Below are positions 12,017 to 37,015 of a stretch of DNA of 64,000 bases, in pieces. The stretch is taken from the NCBI GenBank assembly GCA_950097015.1, contig CATNEN010000038.1, positions 1,116,001 through 1,180,000 on the forward strand. Direction: 5' to 3'. This DNA comes from Macrostomum hystrix. Its lineage: Eukaryota; Platyhelminthes; Macrostomidae. The notes below the pieces were generated by a model, which had not been told where the DNA came from, did not search any database, and saw only the letters and a list, made by a program, of their open reading frames with translations. Numbering within the stretch: position 1 is the stretch's first letter; each line of letters begins with the position of its first letter. Made by a program: the position numbers and the translations under genes.

Positions 12017-13981
12017 GGCGGTGAGTGAGAGACTGCCGAACAGCTGATGAGTTAACTAGCCTGTTTCGCTGGCTTTCTAACTAAGCTGCAGTTATTTTAG
12101 ACGACTCAATCTCGGCCTAGTACTCGTCGATATCCCAAATGACCGACCCAAATGACCGACCGAAATGACCGTCTAAAGTCTGTCTTAAGTCTGAGTCTGT
12201 CAGACTAAAAAATGACTGAATCAAAATGAGCTATAGCAACACTGTGCATGGCCAGCAGACATCCATTGTTATTCGTGCCCTTTGGTTTAGATAAATATAG
12301 AAATACCTCAATGTAAAATAGCTAATTGTACATTTCTGTTTTAGAAAGCAAAACAAAGCAAACCGTTTTTTGTTGTGTCACTTTTTTGGCAAGTCGCTGT
12401 GACAGTGTTAGCCTGTTAGTTGGCATTGTACATAGTGAATATATTTATAATTCCTCATTCTCACCAACATTTATTGTTTTTCCTTAATTCATCATTTGTC
12501 CGTCTCATTGTTGCTCGCCAGCACACAATCGCCAATTTTTTACGTTGTTCAATGCGTTATTTTCATTTTGCTGACATTGCCACAAAGCACTTGACCACGT
12601 CACTACCGTAAACTATATTTATATAATTTATTAGTTTTTCTTTACAATATCTTCCGAAACTTTTTTGCACTATAAAGGCACTCGTTCCTTTTATGCTTGA
12701 ATGTTTAGTGCTTCTGCTGCAATTAAGAAGGCTCACTTGTTTTAGTTCATTTTTTAATTTGTTTCTTTTTGACTTTACATATCTATACACTCACACTATG
12801 TTTTGGTTTCTTAATTAATGGCATAGGAAATTTATGGTTTCACGGTTGCTATATACCGAAAGAATATGATAACTCGCTAAGAGCGCTATATATACACTAC
12901 ACTGATTTATATAAAGCAAAAATAAATTATATCCTAATAGAACTCTTCCGTTTTTAATGCTTAGGGTCCCGATATCTACAGATTAAAGTCCATTGGTAAA
13001 AATAAAGCAGACCGGGAATTTGCATTTTTATCTGTCCTAAAGAAACTGCTAAGGCCTGCTGTATGTGCTTATTCTAAATTTTCACGGCAATTGGTGCCAG
13101 TTTTTAGGTAATGATTTCAAACGTATGTTTGACGCTCGAATGTCAAATGGACTCCAGTTTACAGTACAGTTCAGTACAGTACAGTACTGTTAACAAAAAT
13201 GAACCGAAAGTACTAATATTAAAAAATAACAAAATGAAAAGAAATGTTTAAAAAACCATTGTTTAATTTTTTCTAAAATAAGTAAGCAAGACTAAGAGCC
13301 TTTTCATAACGCTAATTCCCCAACCAGAATCGGTTCTGAAATTCCAGGAAAAGTGTATGCTTAAGTTTTTTCCCCGTAACTTGTAAATGTAGTCGAAACC
13401 TTACTGGTAGATTTTAAGCTAACCTAATTTGTCATAATAAGCATTTAGCTTCTTTGTTGTTTATGTTTTTTTCGTTCAATTTTGCTGTGAAGTAATACTG
13501 CCTTTCTCTCTTTCTGTGAAATAAATTATGATAACGCTCATAAGTGAGTTTAAAATCACGGCTTAATTTAATGTAGTATAGCAAAAACTGCAAAATTTTT
13601 CTAAGCTTTTGATGATTGAAGACCTCTTTGATCTAAAAAAAAATTTAAGATGTAAAAACTCAACAAGATTGTGTATATCTTTTGTGAATGGTGTAAATTT
13701 TTTTGTTGGATTTAACTTGTATTACTTTGACATCATTAAATCATCTCATGTCCGTGCAATAAACAAATGAAAGTTTAAAACGAGTTTGGTATCTTTTCTT
13801 GGAATCTTGGTAGCTATGAAGTTATGACACAGACTTCAGTATACTTTCGTAAAATGCGTATTAGTCTCAAAACGGGAAAATGAATATACAGTTGATAAAA
13901 AATGTACTGTCTCGCTATGTCTCTAATTTATTTGCAAAGTTGAAAAAGAAATTATTATAATTTCTTCATATATGATATATG
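12017..13981. other. 3' flank of BTB gene and AT-rich intergenic DNA
   Basis: No coding sequence is supported. A short degenerate repeat of AAATGACCGACC lies just after the gene (about 12135-12170), and a self-complementary CAGTACAGTACTG cluster near 13165-13190. Base composition drops sharply in GC from here to about 19 kb. Confidence 0.45.
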
Positions 13982-14175
13982 CATACATGTGCAACCTCCC
14001 AAATCTTAGCCTTAGTTCGTTTCGTTGCTCTATTTACGACTTAGTTTGCTCTCATTTGCTCTCTTTTTCTCTCCCCTTTTTCCTCTTATTCACGCCTTCA
14101 TTTTTTGTCCCTTGGTCCCCCCTTTGATTTTTTTGCGCTTGGTCGATTGGTTTTTGCAACTTACCTTGCTTGGCC
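13982..14175 (-). mobile_element. Truncated inverted copy of the MITE at 17771
   Basis: Starts CATACATGTGCAACCTCCC and runs through CTTGGTCGATTGGTTTTTGC to CTTACCTTGCTTGGCCC. This is the reverse complement of most of the element at 17771-18051, with an internal deletion of about 40 bp. It stops where the other copy continues into its GC-rich inner end, and no clean target duplication is visible. Confidence 0.75.
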
Positions 14176-14708
14176 CATATGTAAAATAGGACAAGATGTT
14201 ATCAGGATTAAAAAATTAAATAATATATAGAATGTTTTTTGGCAATTTCCTAGTTTCGCTGCCTTCGAATGTAAAATTATGTGGCACAGTTGTGCTAAAG
14301 TCTTGTGGCATGGCATATAGTGTATGGAATAAAGGTCTTGGGGTGATAAGAGTGAAGGGATGGGATTAGCTACAAATACCATGGCTGGTTGACCTTTAGC
14401 ACCAACAACAATTGTGCAGCCTATGGACTTCTTAACAATCTAAATCTAAACAACCTCTGCAACATTGAGTGTAGGCCTACAATGCAAGAGATGGCAGCGC
14501 TAACCATTGAAAAGCAGAGCACAATGAACTGGCTCATTAAATATCAGCTATTGCCAAATGCCTGACACTGTGAAACCTGCCCTACCCAACTGGCCATGCA
14601 CTACCAATGTTCAGAAGGTGGCCATCTACTACAGAAACTGCTAAAGCATTTAATACTACTTAATATCATTTAAGAAACAAAATATTGACATTATAAGCTT
14701 TTATAGAC

Positions 14709-15507
14709 ATTTAACTATCAGTTCTTAACTTGTTCTGTTGCAATACTATGTAAACATACAATTTCAAACAGATAATAATTAAACATGCAAAACTAGGAAA
14801 TTGCCTGTTTTTCTTTAAACATACGAGTTTGAGTAATTATTACTATTAGGAATGCAGTTAATGTTTAAATACAAAAAGTTATATTTTCTATTATAAAGAA
14901 ATTTTTGTGAAAGGCAGATTTACACAGCTTAGAAACTTTGTCCGACTCGGAATATGCCAACACTTATTCTGACAGTTAATGTGTTATACTTGTAGCACGA
15001 CTTGAAAGTCAGTTTGTTTAAATTTTACACTCTCAGACAGTTATTCCGACTTGCAATTAACTGTTGGAACTTTTTATTCGGACAGCTTATTTTGAGTTGG
15101 AATAACTGTCTGAGTCTCTCTAAGAGCTTATTAGATGTATGCATGTAATTTCGAGTTGGAATAACTGTTGGAATATGCTGACAGGCAACAGGTAATGTAT
15201 AACACATTAACTGTCAGAATAAGTGTTGGAATATTCCGAGTCAGACAAAGTTTCTAAGCTGATTTTCACCAATGTATTTTTGTGAATGTTTAACTCAGTT
15301 CTTAACTTGTTCTGCTGCAATATAATTTAAACCACAATTTCAAACAGAAAATAATTGAACATGCAAAACTAGGAAATTGCCTGTTTTTCTTTTAACATAT
15401 GAGTTTGACTAATTATTAGGAATGTAGCTAATGTTTAAATACAAAAAGTTATATTTTCTATTATAATGAAATTATTGTGAAAAGGCAGATTTTCACAAAT
15501 GTATTTT
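14709..15507. repeat. Tandem duplication of a ~220-bp AT-rich segment
   Basis: Two diverged copies run head to tail. Both contain CAAAACTAGGAAATTGCCTG and TTAAATACAAAAAGTTATAT. Copy 1 covers about 14709-14921 and resumes at 15261-15288; copy 2 covers about 15289-15507. Copy 1 is interrupted by a foldback MITE, so copy 2 shows the pre-insertion sequence GGCAGATTTTCACAAATG. Confidence 0.8.
14922..15260. mobile_element. Foldback MITE with ~65-bp inverted repeats
   Basis: Near-identical inverted arms at 14925-14989 and 15197-15261 (outer end CAGCTTAGAAACTTTGTC, inner end AGTTAATGTGTTATAC). Inside them is a second pair around AGACAGTTATTCCGACT and AGTTGGAATAACTGTCT. It is flanked by GATTT at 14917-14921 and 15261-15265, a likely 5-bp target duplication. 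No coding capacity. The superfamily is not assigned. Confidence 0.8.
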
Positions 15508-17762
15508 TGGAAAGCTTGCATATATTTTAGGCATTCACCTAGGCACTCACTATATGTACCCTAGTTATAGCTTTTATGACTTAAATGTTTAAAATAAATT
15601 GAAATTTACCATCTACATGATAGTAGGCCTAATGTGTAAATTAATAAAGAAATTGATGGTAAAATATTATGTTATGAAATTACATAATTGTTATGTCAGT
15701 CAATGTCTATCAGTATCAAATGGAACCAAAGTATCAAATGCATTGATTGCAGACAAGGCACTACTGATACACAGTTATATGCCCAGCCCCACACAAGCAA
15801 TTAAAAACTGCTATAGTAGTTATAAGTTAGACAATGTCATTATAAATGCATTGCAGGTCTGAAGGACCTGACATAATTTAAGGTGATAATAGATCTGTAG
15901 GCAACAAAATGGTAATTTTCAATTACTCTTCAGTGCACACAGATATTTAATGTAGGTACACATCCATACAAGTGTGTAAATCTGCCCTGACCTTATTATC
16001 ATGAGGCAGTGTCTGATGTCACTGTACCTTGAGGTTTAGCCCTCATGGATTATAAGCAAAAAAGCTACCTCTTTTTGGCTACTCATAAAATATGAATATA
16101 GCCCTGTTGTCAAAATAAACAGCACCTTGGTCATAAGGTCTTGCTATTATTTTGCTGCAATTTATGATTTTTTTGCTAATGAGTTAGTGTATTTCTCTTA
16201 TTGTAAAGGTAGTAATGCATTTTTGGGGTGATGATAAGTGAATAATTATAAGTATTAGTATTGGTTGAGGCATATGCCACATAGTGAGAATTTATCTTGC
16301 TATTTAAGTGGAACTGGTATCTTGTAATACCTAAACACTTTACTCTTAAACTCAAGTTAGCTTGTAAATTCGTACCATTGTTTAGTACTATTATTTAAGT
16401 ATGATAATGGATTAATGGTCTGATTTATTTTTATACAGTTTTTATATATAGTCATGCTTTGTTATATCCAGTTGACTAAATTATAAATAGGCACTTGAAA
16501 ATTTAGGTCAAACAGGTTGTCAGTAACAATTTTCAAATCTACAGCAAAAAGGCTAATGTTTATTTTGGCTATAGGCTATAATAATCTGGATCAAAATATG
16601 AAACAATATGTATGTTACTATGCAAGTGTATAGATGCCTGCCAACAGTTCACTGATGTTTCCTTCAGGACATTCAACATTCCAAAAGTGATTACAGCAAA
16701 AAATCAAGCAAGCAGTGATTTTCCATTCCAAAAATCTGGCAAACCCTGTAAGTCCCATGTCAATTACTATATATATATATATATATAGCAGTTAGGAGCT
16801 CATCATATTTTGTAAGATTAGGTCGGCATTTCAAGGCATACATTTCAACAAATCATCAACATCACAAATTCGGAATGGTTTTGGTTTTTCAAATTAGCAA
16901 TTTGAACAGGCTGAGAGCTCAGTGTAAAATTAGTGTCAGGTAAAACAAAAGCTAAGATAAAAATGTGCTGCACGAATTTGACTACACCAAACTAAAAACT
17001 TGACTAATAATGATTACATGCTAGCATGCTTATAAGGACATTGCTCCAATTAGAAAACCATTGATTTATATTTTCAAGGGAACTTTCATTTTCATTAATA
17101 ACAACTGATGAAACAGAAAAAAGACTGAAATCTATGTTTTGAACAGTTAAACACTTACACAACAAGAAAAGGAATTTACCATCTGAGAACTGTCTACCTA
17201 TACAATTCTAGCTCTTGCGGATGTCTTCTTTTGGTTTTATAAAGCCTGAACCTTGCATAGACAAAATGGCCATAACTAATTCTCATAACCAAATCAGTAA
17301 TTGGAAAGAAATTACCTACCTCACCATTATTCTACATTTTTTGGCTTTCCTAGGATTATTTCAACTATAATGTCCTCTTCACTCTGGTGGTCCTTTGTCC
17401 ACCAACCTTAAGCCTGGTCATTCTACCCAAGTGGGTGTACACACACAAAGAAACATTGGCAAATGATGGTGGGCAAACAGGCGCCTCCTGTATAGATAAT
17501 ACTTGAATATACTGGGACTGGGCTACATGTAGCTTAGCTATTAGTGCTTAGATTGCCATTACTGTGTGAAGAGGTTCTAATCTGATTTTTTTCAATATTA
17601 AGCTATAGAAGTAGGTATATTGTCAACTAAACTTTGTTATCTTGGTGCTTTGTAGATGTTTATAATGCCACTCTTCTACTTGAATGTTTGTTCTGATGAT
17701 CATTCCATGCTCATTTATATCTATGATAAAGTAGATTAGATTATTTTGCCAAGGGCTAAAAT
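15508..17762. other. AT-rich intergenic DNA, no gene seen
   Basis: No exon-like sequence. A (TA)n run lies at about 16768-16787. Short open frames here have no recognisable domains and non-ATG starts. Confidence 0.5.
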
Positions 17763-17770
17763 ATTTAAAA

Positions 17771-18051
17771 CATACATGCGCAACACCTGGCCAACCCGGC
17801 CGAACCGGCCGGGTGAAACGAGGGCCAAGCAAGGTAAGTCGCAAAAACCAATCGACCAAGCGCCAAAAAATCAAAGGGGGGACCAAGGGACAAAAAAGGA
17901 AGGCGTGAAGAAAAGGAAAAAGGGGAGAGAAAAAGAGAGCAAATGAGAGCAAACTAAGTCGTAAATAGAGCAATGAAACGAACTAAGTCGCAAATGAGAG
18001 CAAAAACTAAGTCGCAAGGCCGGCTAAGATTTGGGAGGTTGCGCATGTATG
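17771..18051 (+). mobile_element. 281-bp MITE with 14-bp terminal inverted repeats and 8-bp TSD
   Basis: Both ends read CATACATGCGCAAC inward, a perfect 14-bp inverted repeat. ATTTAAAA flanks it on both sides (17763-17770 and 18052-18059). The 8-bp duplication points to a hAT-like or similar mobilising transposase. The interior has a GC-rich CCGGCC palindrome near the left end and repeats of ACTAAGTCGCAA near the right. There is no open reading frame for a transposase. Confidence 0.85.
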
Positions 18052-18059
18052 ATTTAAAA

Positions 18060-19160
18060 TATGTTTAAATTTGTTAAAATATGTCTAGAAATATTCTTAT
18101 TATTTAAATTACTAAAATTATTTTTGTATACTATAGCTATTTAACATTGATTACTAAACTAAATTACTTTAATTCAGAGTAGATGTATATTCAACTGTAC
18201 ACTAAACAACAAGCCTTTGCCTTATAAGTATTAATCTGGAATTCAGAGCCAATTAATATACTGTGTGCTAAACATTTATAATGTTTACTCAAATTCAACA
18301 TCTTTTTTTCTCAGAATCATTGTCAATAATGTTTAATCAAGTCTTTTTAACAAAGGTCTTTTTAAACTTGAACTTTATCTTAAACTGACCTTAAAACTTT
18401 TTTGTGTTATTGTGTTATTTATAATATTTTATTTGTTACTTTTGCTTATTATAACACATTCAGTACAGTAGCTCCTTATGTATTTATAAATTGAAGGTTT
18501 AATTAAAAAGTCATTTACTTTTCTAGTTGGCCTCTGATTATATTTTTTTCTGAAAAGAGGCAGTCATTGGTAGGCCTCTTCAATTTAGTCTTTTGTAAGC
18601 AACACTTCAGTGCTAAATGATGAGGAACTTGTTTTAATTGGCTATTCTGCTTGTTGATGAAGCGGGTTAGTTTTGTAAAGCTTCAGAAATGTCGCTGTGG
18701 TAAGATTTTAGTTTTAAGTCCTCCTCAGTTTTATGCAAGCAATTTGCTGATGGAACAGAACCAGCAGCAAAATTATGACACTTTCTATTTAGAATTCCAT
18801 GCGCTGTTTCCTGTTCATTGGTTGGCTTAATTTGAGATTTCTCGCATTCTGTACCACATTGACTCCCTATTTTATTCACATTTATAGTTAGCACTTGAAA
18901 TTTTCTTAATTAACTTTTATTTATAAAGTGCCTGTCAACTAATTGTGCCGCTTTGTATCCTATAAATTGAGCACACGAGTTAGACTGACCACACGGTCAA
19001 TCTGACCGGATGTCCTTGCTCACCAGCCTTTGGAAGGAAAATGCTATGGACAACAATTGGGTCCCTGCGCTCCTATTTGGCTTATAAGTAGATTCTCTTC
19101 CAATGGCTTTCGCGGTCCTGTCCTATTGGCTGGCTATTGGTACCAAGTGAAACTTCACTG
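18060..19160. other. AT-rich intergenic DNA upstream of the SYK gene
   Basis: No coding sequence is supported. It ends in the likely promoter region of the kinase gene; a TTATAAG also lies at 19082-19088. Confidence 0.45.
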
Positions 19161-19164
19161 CCAC

Positions 19165-19171
19165 TTATAAG
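19165..19171 (+). promoter_or_regulatory. Candidate TATA box of the SYK-like gene
   Basis: CACTTATAAGAGC lies about 290 bp before the preferred start codon, and a similar GCTTATAAGTAG lies at 19082-19088. Either could set the transcription start; neither is proven. Confidence 0.25.
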
Positions 19172-19460
19172 AGCAGAGAATTGCTTACTGCACTTCTTTA
19201 CTAGGCTTAGCTTGCAATTAGAGTAAAGGCAAAGTCCCATGAAACTGCCAGCCTGCGCTGCATTGTCTAAAGACAACGAGGCCATTGCCTCCCGCTGTTT
19301 GCATCGTTGCAGAATCTGCAGCGGCCACAACAGCAACAGCAGCAACAGCCGCTGCAGTAGCTGTACAAGCACCAGTAACAACAGTAGCAACAGCAGCAGC
19401 GGCTGTAGCGGTGTCGCCAGCAATTCTCACTGCTGCTGCTGTTGCTGCTTACGCAATAGT

Positions 19461-31580
<12,120 letters not shown>

Positions 31581-31681
31581 CTGCGTCTCACGCTTTTTTC
31601 GTCTTCGACTCATCATTGCATGCTCAATTTTGCTTGCTGAACGAAGACGCGCTGTTTTAAGTCTTGATAAGCTCTGTTCTT

Positions 31682-31687
31682 AATAAA
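31682..31687 (+). terminator. Polyadenylation signal of the SYK-like gene
   Basis: AATAAA about 100 bp after the stop codon, in TTCTTAATAAACTTG. Position is typical for a short 3' UTR. Confidence 0.55.
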
Positions 31688-31809
31688 CTTGATTCTTAAG
31701 GGCCGTTTCAAATTCAACAATTCGATTACCATCACATGGTGCACGAGATCTGGCCGATAAGTCGCCTTCTTGGATTCTGCACTCTACTCTGCAACTTCTA
31801 CTCTACACA

Positions 31810-32110
31810 GTATACCCACTGTTTACTCTCTGTACCCAATATCTACTTTCTCTCTGCCCAATATCTACTCTCTTTACCCAATGTCTACTCTCTCTCTGCC
31901 CAATATCTACTCTCTTTACCCAATGTCTACTCTCTCTCTGCCCAATATCTACTCTCTTTACCCAATACCTACTCTCTACCCAATATCTACTCTCTCTTCC
32001 AAATATCTACTCTCTCTTCCCAATGTCTACTCTCTCTTCCCAATATCTACTTTCTCTACCGAATATCTACTCTCTTTAATCAAAATCTACTCTCTCTACC
32101 CTTTTTTCGA
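31810..32110. repeat. ~20-bp pyrimidine-rich minisatellite downstream of SYK
   Basis: About 15 copies around CCCAATATCTACTCTCT with TTTAC, CTGC and TTCC variants. It starts about 230 bp after the kinase stop codon, beyond the likely poly(A) signal. Confidence 0.85.
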
Positions 32111-35100
32111 CTCAACCCCTATATATTATGTCTACCCTCCAATCCCCACTACAATACTCGTGGTTTTCTGAAACCTTTCGAAGCCACGTGGTTTCTTAAG
32201 AGAATGTGCAATAGCTTCAGGCGAATTAACCTGCAGATTATGTATTTATTGGCCTATCTCTCAAGTCATGATGAGTTCTCTACCTGTTTTACAAGATCTA
32301 ATTATAGAACGACCCAATCGTGATCGCACAGCGGTGCAAATCATGCACCAGCTCTAGCAATATTTGTTTTGCTGTTCTGCAATGCACGACATTTTTCTCC
32401 TGACGTTATTTTTCGAGTAGAAACTGATCCACAAGCCTGATATGGCAGTGCGCTAAGCTATCACTTATTTTAAACGAGTCATTGTGACAGATGCAGCAGC
32501 TCAAGCGAAAATTGCTGAGCAGCGGAAAATAAAAATATCCCCGAGTTCGCCATTTCACTGGCTTTGGCGTCCTTTGTTTGGGATCCGCCCTGATCTCTGA
32601 GTTGCCCATTGTTGCTTAAAAATCGGTACATTATAAATAGCTAATTATTGCCCTCTGCATCTTACTCAACTCCATATCACAATCGAGTCTATTTCTCGCC
32701 TATTCTACTCTGCTACTTATCCGTAATTTCCTAAATCATAAATGTTAATCCCTATCTCATCATCTGTTCTTTATCTTCCGTTTTTCTAATCTCTGTGAGT
32801 ACCTTCATTGTAATAGTTATCCAGAAGTTAATGGTTTAGCTGCATCTCCGAAATAATACTTTGCTGTTTTTATAAATACCGGACCCCCTACTGCAAGCTT
32901 TCTAGTCAAAATTAGATGCAGTTCTGAACAAAATAGTTTCGGCGGACCCGACAATTTTTCTATATAATTTTACTCATTCTTCAGCTTTTCCATGCTACTT
33001 ACTCTACTGAAGTTTTTCTAAGTAGTATATACCGTGTATGTGTGTATTTCTTTTTATGAGCCTTTTTATTGAAACTGTTTTTTTTAACTCCTAGCTGCTG
33101 TTTTTGTTAATTTTATATTTTTAGCTCTCGTTCACTTCTTCAAGACCGCCTCATGGACCGTGTTTACTCGCTGAGAATTGTTTTCTTTTTTAGATTGAGT
33201 TTAGCTTTACTGGCTAAAATATTTGCAGCTTCCCATTTAACTGATGTGCCTGACTAAAAAAGTGTAAGAATGGGATTCGTGGTCAGAATCCCGCTTGTCG
33301 CGCTGCCTCATTTATCGCCTCCCTTGACTCTCTGTCTATGAACTTTCAGCTTCAAAAGTATTTTGCTTCATAATCCCAGCAATCATGCTCATTTTTTGTA
33401 TATTTTTAAAGTTATTTTTGCCGTCTCCATTTGTAATTTTTTTTAACTGGTTTGAATTTGAGGGGTTTACTAGATGATGCGAACGAGAAGAAAGACGATA
33501 ACAAGCAAAGTTATGTCTGTATATGATAGGCTGGGATAGAGAGTGGGATTGGACGGCATGGAGAAATGAGGGTGTGAAAATTCTTGGGGTGGCTGGCTGA
33601 AAAGCGATCGATAGATAGTGGAAAGAGAAATTCCAGGGTTGAGCCAGAGTTTATGGGGGGTTTAGCGCGAAGTGGGACGGAAATAATCGATAAACAATAG
33701 CGTGAATCGCCACTTTAACTGTGACCCAATCATTGAGCGAATTAAAAACATAGCAAATTGTTCTTTAATATCTATAACGGGCGTTCGTTGAAGTTTTTTC
33801 GACTTATTTTCCCTACTGTCTCATTCACTCGTTCACCAAGGCCTTCGATACTGAAATTTCTTAGGCTTAAATTTTGCTTCTTGTTTTTGTGACTTTTTGT
33901 ACTTTTAAGTGTAATAAAAACATCATGCATGCTTTTGCAATACTGCTTCTCTGCTATACTTGTGTTTATTATTTATCGGATTTATTTATCGATTCTGCTA
34001 ATTTTAGTTAAGATTCGACTGTCTTTAGCTGCTGCCCTTATAAGTGATTGTTGGGCGTTTTTCATTACCCCCTAATACTGTTTCATTTGTATTATTTGTG
34101 TTTTTCTATTACCGGCCTTTGAATCTGTCTACAGCTTTTTTGTCTCCCATTTTCTCTTCTCTTTAGATATTCGTGTTGCTTCTGCTGCAGCAAAGTATTA
34201 CTGTGTGCATATGTTACTTGTCAACTTGACGCAATATTACTATTTTATACTGACAGCTGATCGTTGCTAAAGCTTATAAGCAAACACATATACAACTTGC
34301 TCTTATTTTTAGTTTTTATTTAGTTTTTTTTTAATGTATGTGCAAAATTTTCTCAGCTGGTGGGAATGCTATTCTCTCAAAAAATTGTTTGTCGATGTTT
34401 TATCTACATGCGTTTGTCGCTTTTGTCTCTTTAAACCAGTCATGATTTGCTTCCTCTAATTGATGTTTCTTGTCAAGGAAAATCTTTTGAGATTTTGTTT
34501 ATGTATCCATTTACTAAAAGACCGTGATTCAGGTTTTGGATCAGGCTTCTCTCTGCTTCGCACCTTTTACACTCATTAACTGGCCAACCTCTTCTCTTCA
34601 ATGTACATTCTCTTCACTTGAATGTACATTCTCTCTAGGCCGACCCCTTAATCTCTCACGTTTAATTAATGTACTGCCGGTCAACCTTTTCCCATCAATG
34701 TACATTCTCGCCAAGCCGACCCTTTTACCCATCACGCTTGAACACGCTGCCAGGCCAATCTCTTTACTTTATGTACATTCACCCGATTGGACAACAACCC
34801 CTTGTGTAAGAACACTCGCCGGCCAATCCCGTCCTTCATTTAGTAAGCCCATTCTTTGGCCCACCTCATGCCCATGTACATTATCTTAGTGTCCCTTTAA
34901 TTTCTAATTCTTAATTAAGTTTTGGGATTTCTCCAGTTTTTTCTCTACCTCTCGCAATAAAACGTCTCCTCTCATTCTCTTCCTCTCTTTGTTCTCGTTG
35001 TGCTTTGCTCTCAAAGGTATATACGAGTATAATATTTAAATATTTGTCATATTGATTTCTGACGAGCCAAGAACTATATGCCTACTATTTAAACATACTA

Positions 35101-35264
35101 CATATGTATGTATGTATTGTCGTACACATCCTCGAATACATAAACAATATAAAATTATTACATGTACATGTTGCAGTGCGTTTCTGCGTCTTATTCACCT
35201 GTTGCCCACATTTTGGGCCTATTTTTGCTTTTTATGTTATTCGTCAGGTAAAAAAGAAAAATAT
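32111..35264. other. Intergenic DNA between SYK and USP14
   Basis: No supported exon. A loose, old repeat of CAATGTACATTCTCTC with GGCCGACCC lies at about 34590-34890. The rest is AT-rich with T-runs. It may include the first, untranslated exon of USP14, which I could not locate. Confidence 0.4.
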
Positions 35265-37015
35265 AGGTATTCTTGGTCCTCCATGGCTAGAATATAAGAG
35301 ATTTGAGTCCTCCATGGCTAGAATATAGGAGATTTGAGTCCTCCATGGCTAGGATATAGGAGATTTGAGTCCTCCATGCCTAGAATATAGGAGATTTGAG
35401 TCCTCCGTGCCTAGAATATAGGAGATTTGAGTCCTCCATGGCTAGAATATAAGAGATTTGAGTCCTCCATGGCTAGAATATAAGAGATTTGAGTCCTCCA
35501 TTGCTAGAATATAAGAGATTTGAGTCCTCCATGGCTAGAATATAAGAGATTTGAGTCCTCCATTGCTAGAATATAAGAGATTTGAGTCCTCCATGCCTAG
35601 AATATAGGAGATTTGAGTCCTCCGTGCCTAGAATATAGGAGATTTGAGTCCTCCATGGCTAGAATATAGGAGATTTGAGTCCTCCATGGCTAGAATATAG
35701 GAGATTTGAGTCCTCCATGGCTAGAATATAGGAGATTTGAGTCCTCCATTGCTAGAATATAAGAGATTTGAGTCCTCCATGGCTAGAATATAGGAGATTT
35801 GAGTCCTCCATGGCTAGGATATAGGAGATTTGAGTCCTCCATGCCTAGAATATAGGAGATTTGAGTCCTCCGTGCCTAGAATATAGGAGATTTGAGTCCT
35901 CCATGGCTAGAATATAAGAGATTTGAGTCCTCCATGGCTAGAATATAAGAGATTTGAGTCCTCCATGGCTAGAATATAAGAGATTTGAGTCCTCCATGGC
36001 TAGAATATAAGAGATTTGAGTCCTCCATTGCTAGAATATAAGAGATTTGAGTCCTCCATGCCTAGAATATAGGAGATTTGAGTCCTCCGTGCCTAGAATA
36101 TAGGAGATTTGAGTCCTCCATGGCTAGAATATAGGAGATTTGAGTCCTCCATGGCTAGAATATAGGAGATTTGAGTCCTCCATTGCTAGAATATAAGAGA
36201 TTTGAGTTCTCCATTGCTAGAATATAAGAGATTTGAGTCCTCCATTGCTAGAATATAAGAGATTTGAGTCCTCCACTAGAATATATTGCTAGAATATAAG
36301 AGATTTGAGTTCTCCATTGCTAGAATATAAGAGATTTGAGTCCTCCATTGCTAGAATATAAGAGATTTGAGTCCTCCATGGCTAGAATATAAGAGATTTG
36401 AGTTCTCCATTGCTAGAATATAAGAGATTTGAGTCCTCCATGGCTAGAATATAAGAGATTTGAGTCCTCCATGGCTAGAATATAAGAGATTTGAGTCCTC
36501 CATGGCTAGAATATAAGAGATTTGAGTTCTCCATTGCTAGAATATAAGAGATTTGAGTCCTCCATTGCTAGAATATAAGAGATTTGAGTCCTCCATGGCT
36601 AGAATATAAGAGATTTGAGTTCTCCATTGCTAGAATATAAGAGATTTGAGTCCTCCATGGCTAGAATATAAGAGATTTGAGTCCTCCATGGCTAGAATAT
36701 AGGAGATTTGAGTCCTCCATGGCTAGAATATAGGAGATTTGAGTCCTCCATGGCTAGAATATAAGAGATTTGAGTTCTCCATTGCTAGAATATAAGAGAT
36801 TTGAGTCCTCCATGGCTAGAATATAAGAGATTTGAGTTCTCCATTGCTAGAATATAAGAGATTTGAGTCCTCCATGGCTAGAATATAAGAGATTTGAGTT
36901 CTCCATTGCTAGAATATAAGAGATTTGAGTCCTCCATGGCTAGAATATAGGAGATTTGAGTCCTCCATGGCTAGGATATAGGAGATTTGAGTCCTCCATT
37001 GCTAGAATATAGAAA
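35265..37015. repeat. 31-bp minisatellite, probably in a 5'-UTR intron of USP14
   Basis: About 56 copies with core AGAATATAAGAGATTTGAGT then CCTCCATGGCT. Variants TTGCT, GCCT, CCGTGCCT and ATAGGAG form higher-order blocks: the CCGTGCC variant recurs at 35405, 35622, 35870 and 36087, spaced 7, 8 and 7 units. A good acceptor (TTTTTTATTAATTCCAG, ending near 37098) follows, so the array probably lies in an intron of the untranslated leader. Confidence 0.93.

Noticed and set aside
15599-15862. 87-codon frame in the AT-rich block
   Set aside because: Its first codon is not ATG, composition matches surrounding AT-rich DNA and there is no domain or splice context.
13982-18051. A 4-kb composite transposon with long terminal inverted repeats
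   Set aside because: The right 'terminal repeat' is itself a complete MITE with its own 14-bp ends and 8-bp duplication at 17763-17770/18052-18059. The left copy is a truncated inverted relative, and the interior codes for nothing.
19239-19460. N-terminal extension of the SYK-like kinase from an upstream in-frame ATG
   Set aside because: It would encode a Cys/Ser/Asn repeat region from CAG/CTG-type runs with no family counterpart. The ATG at 19461 places SH2-1 as in known SYK proteins. Not excluded.
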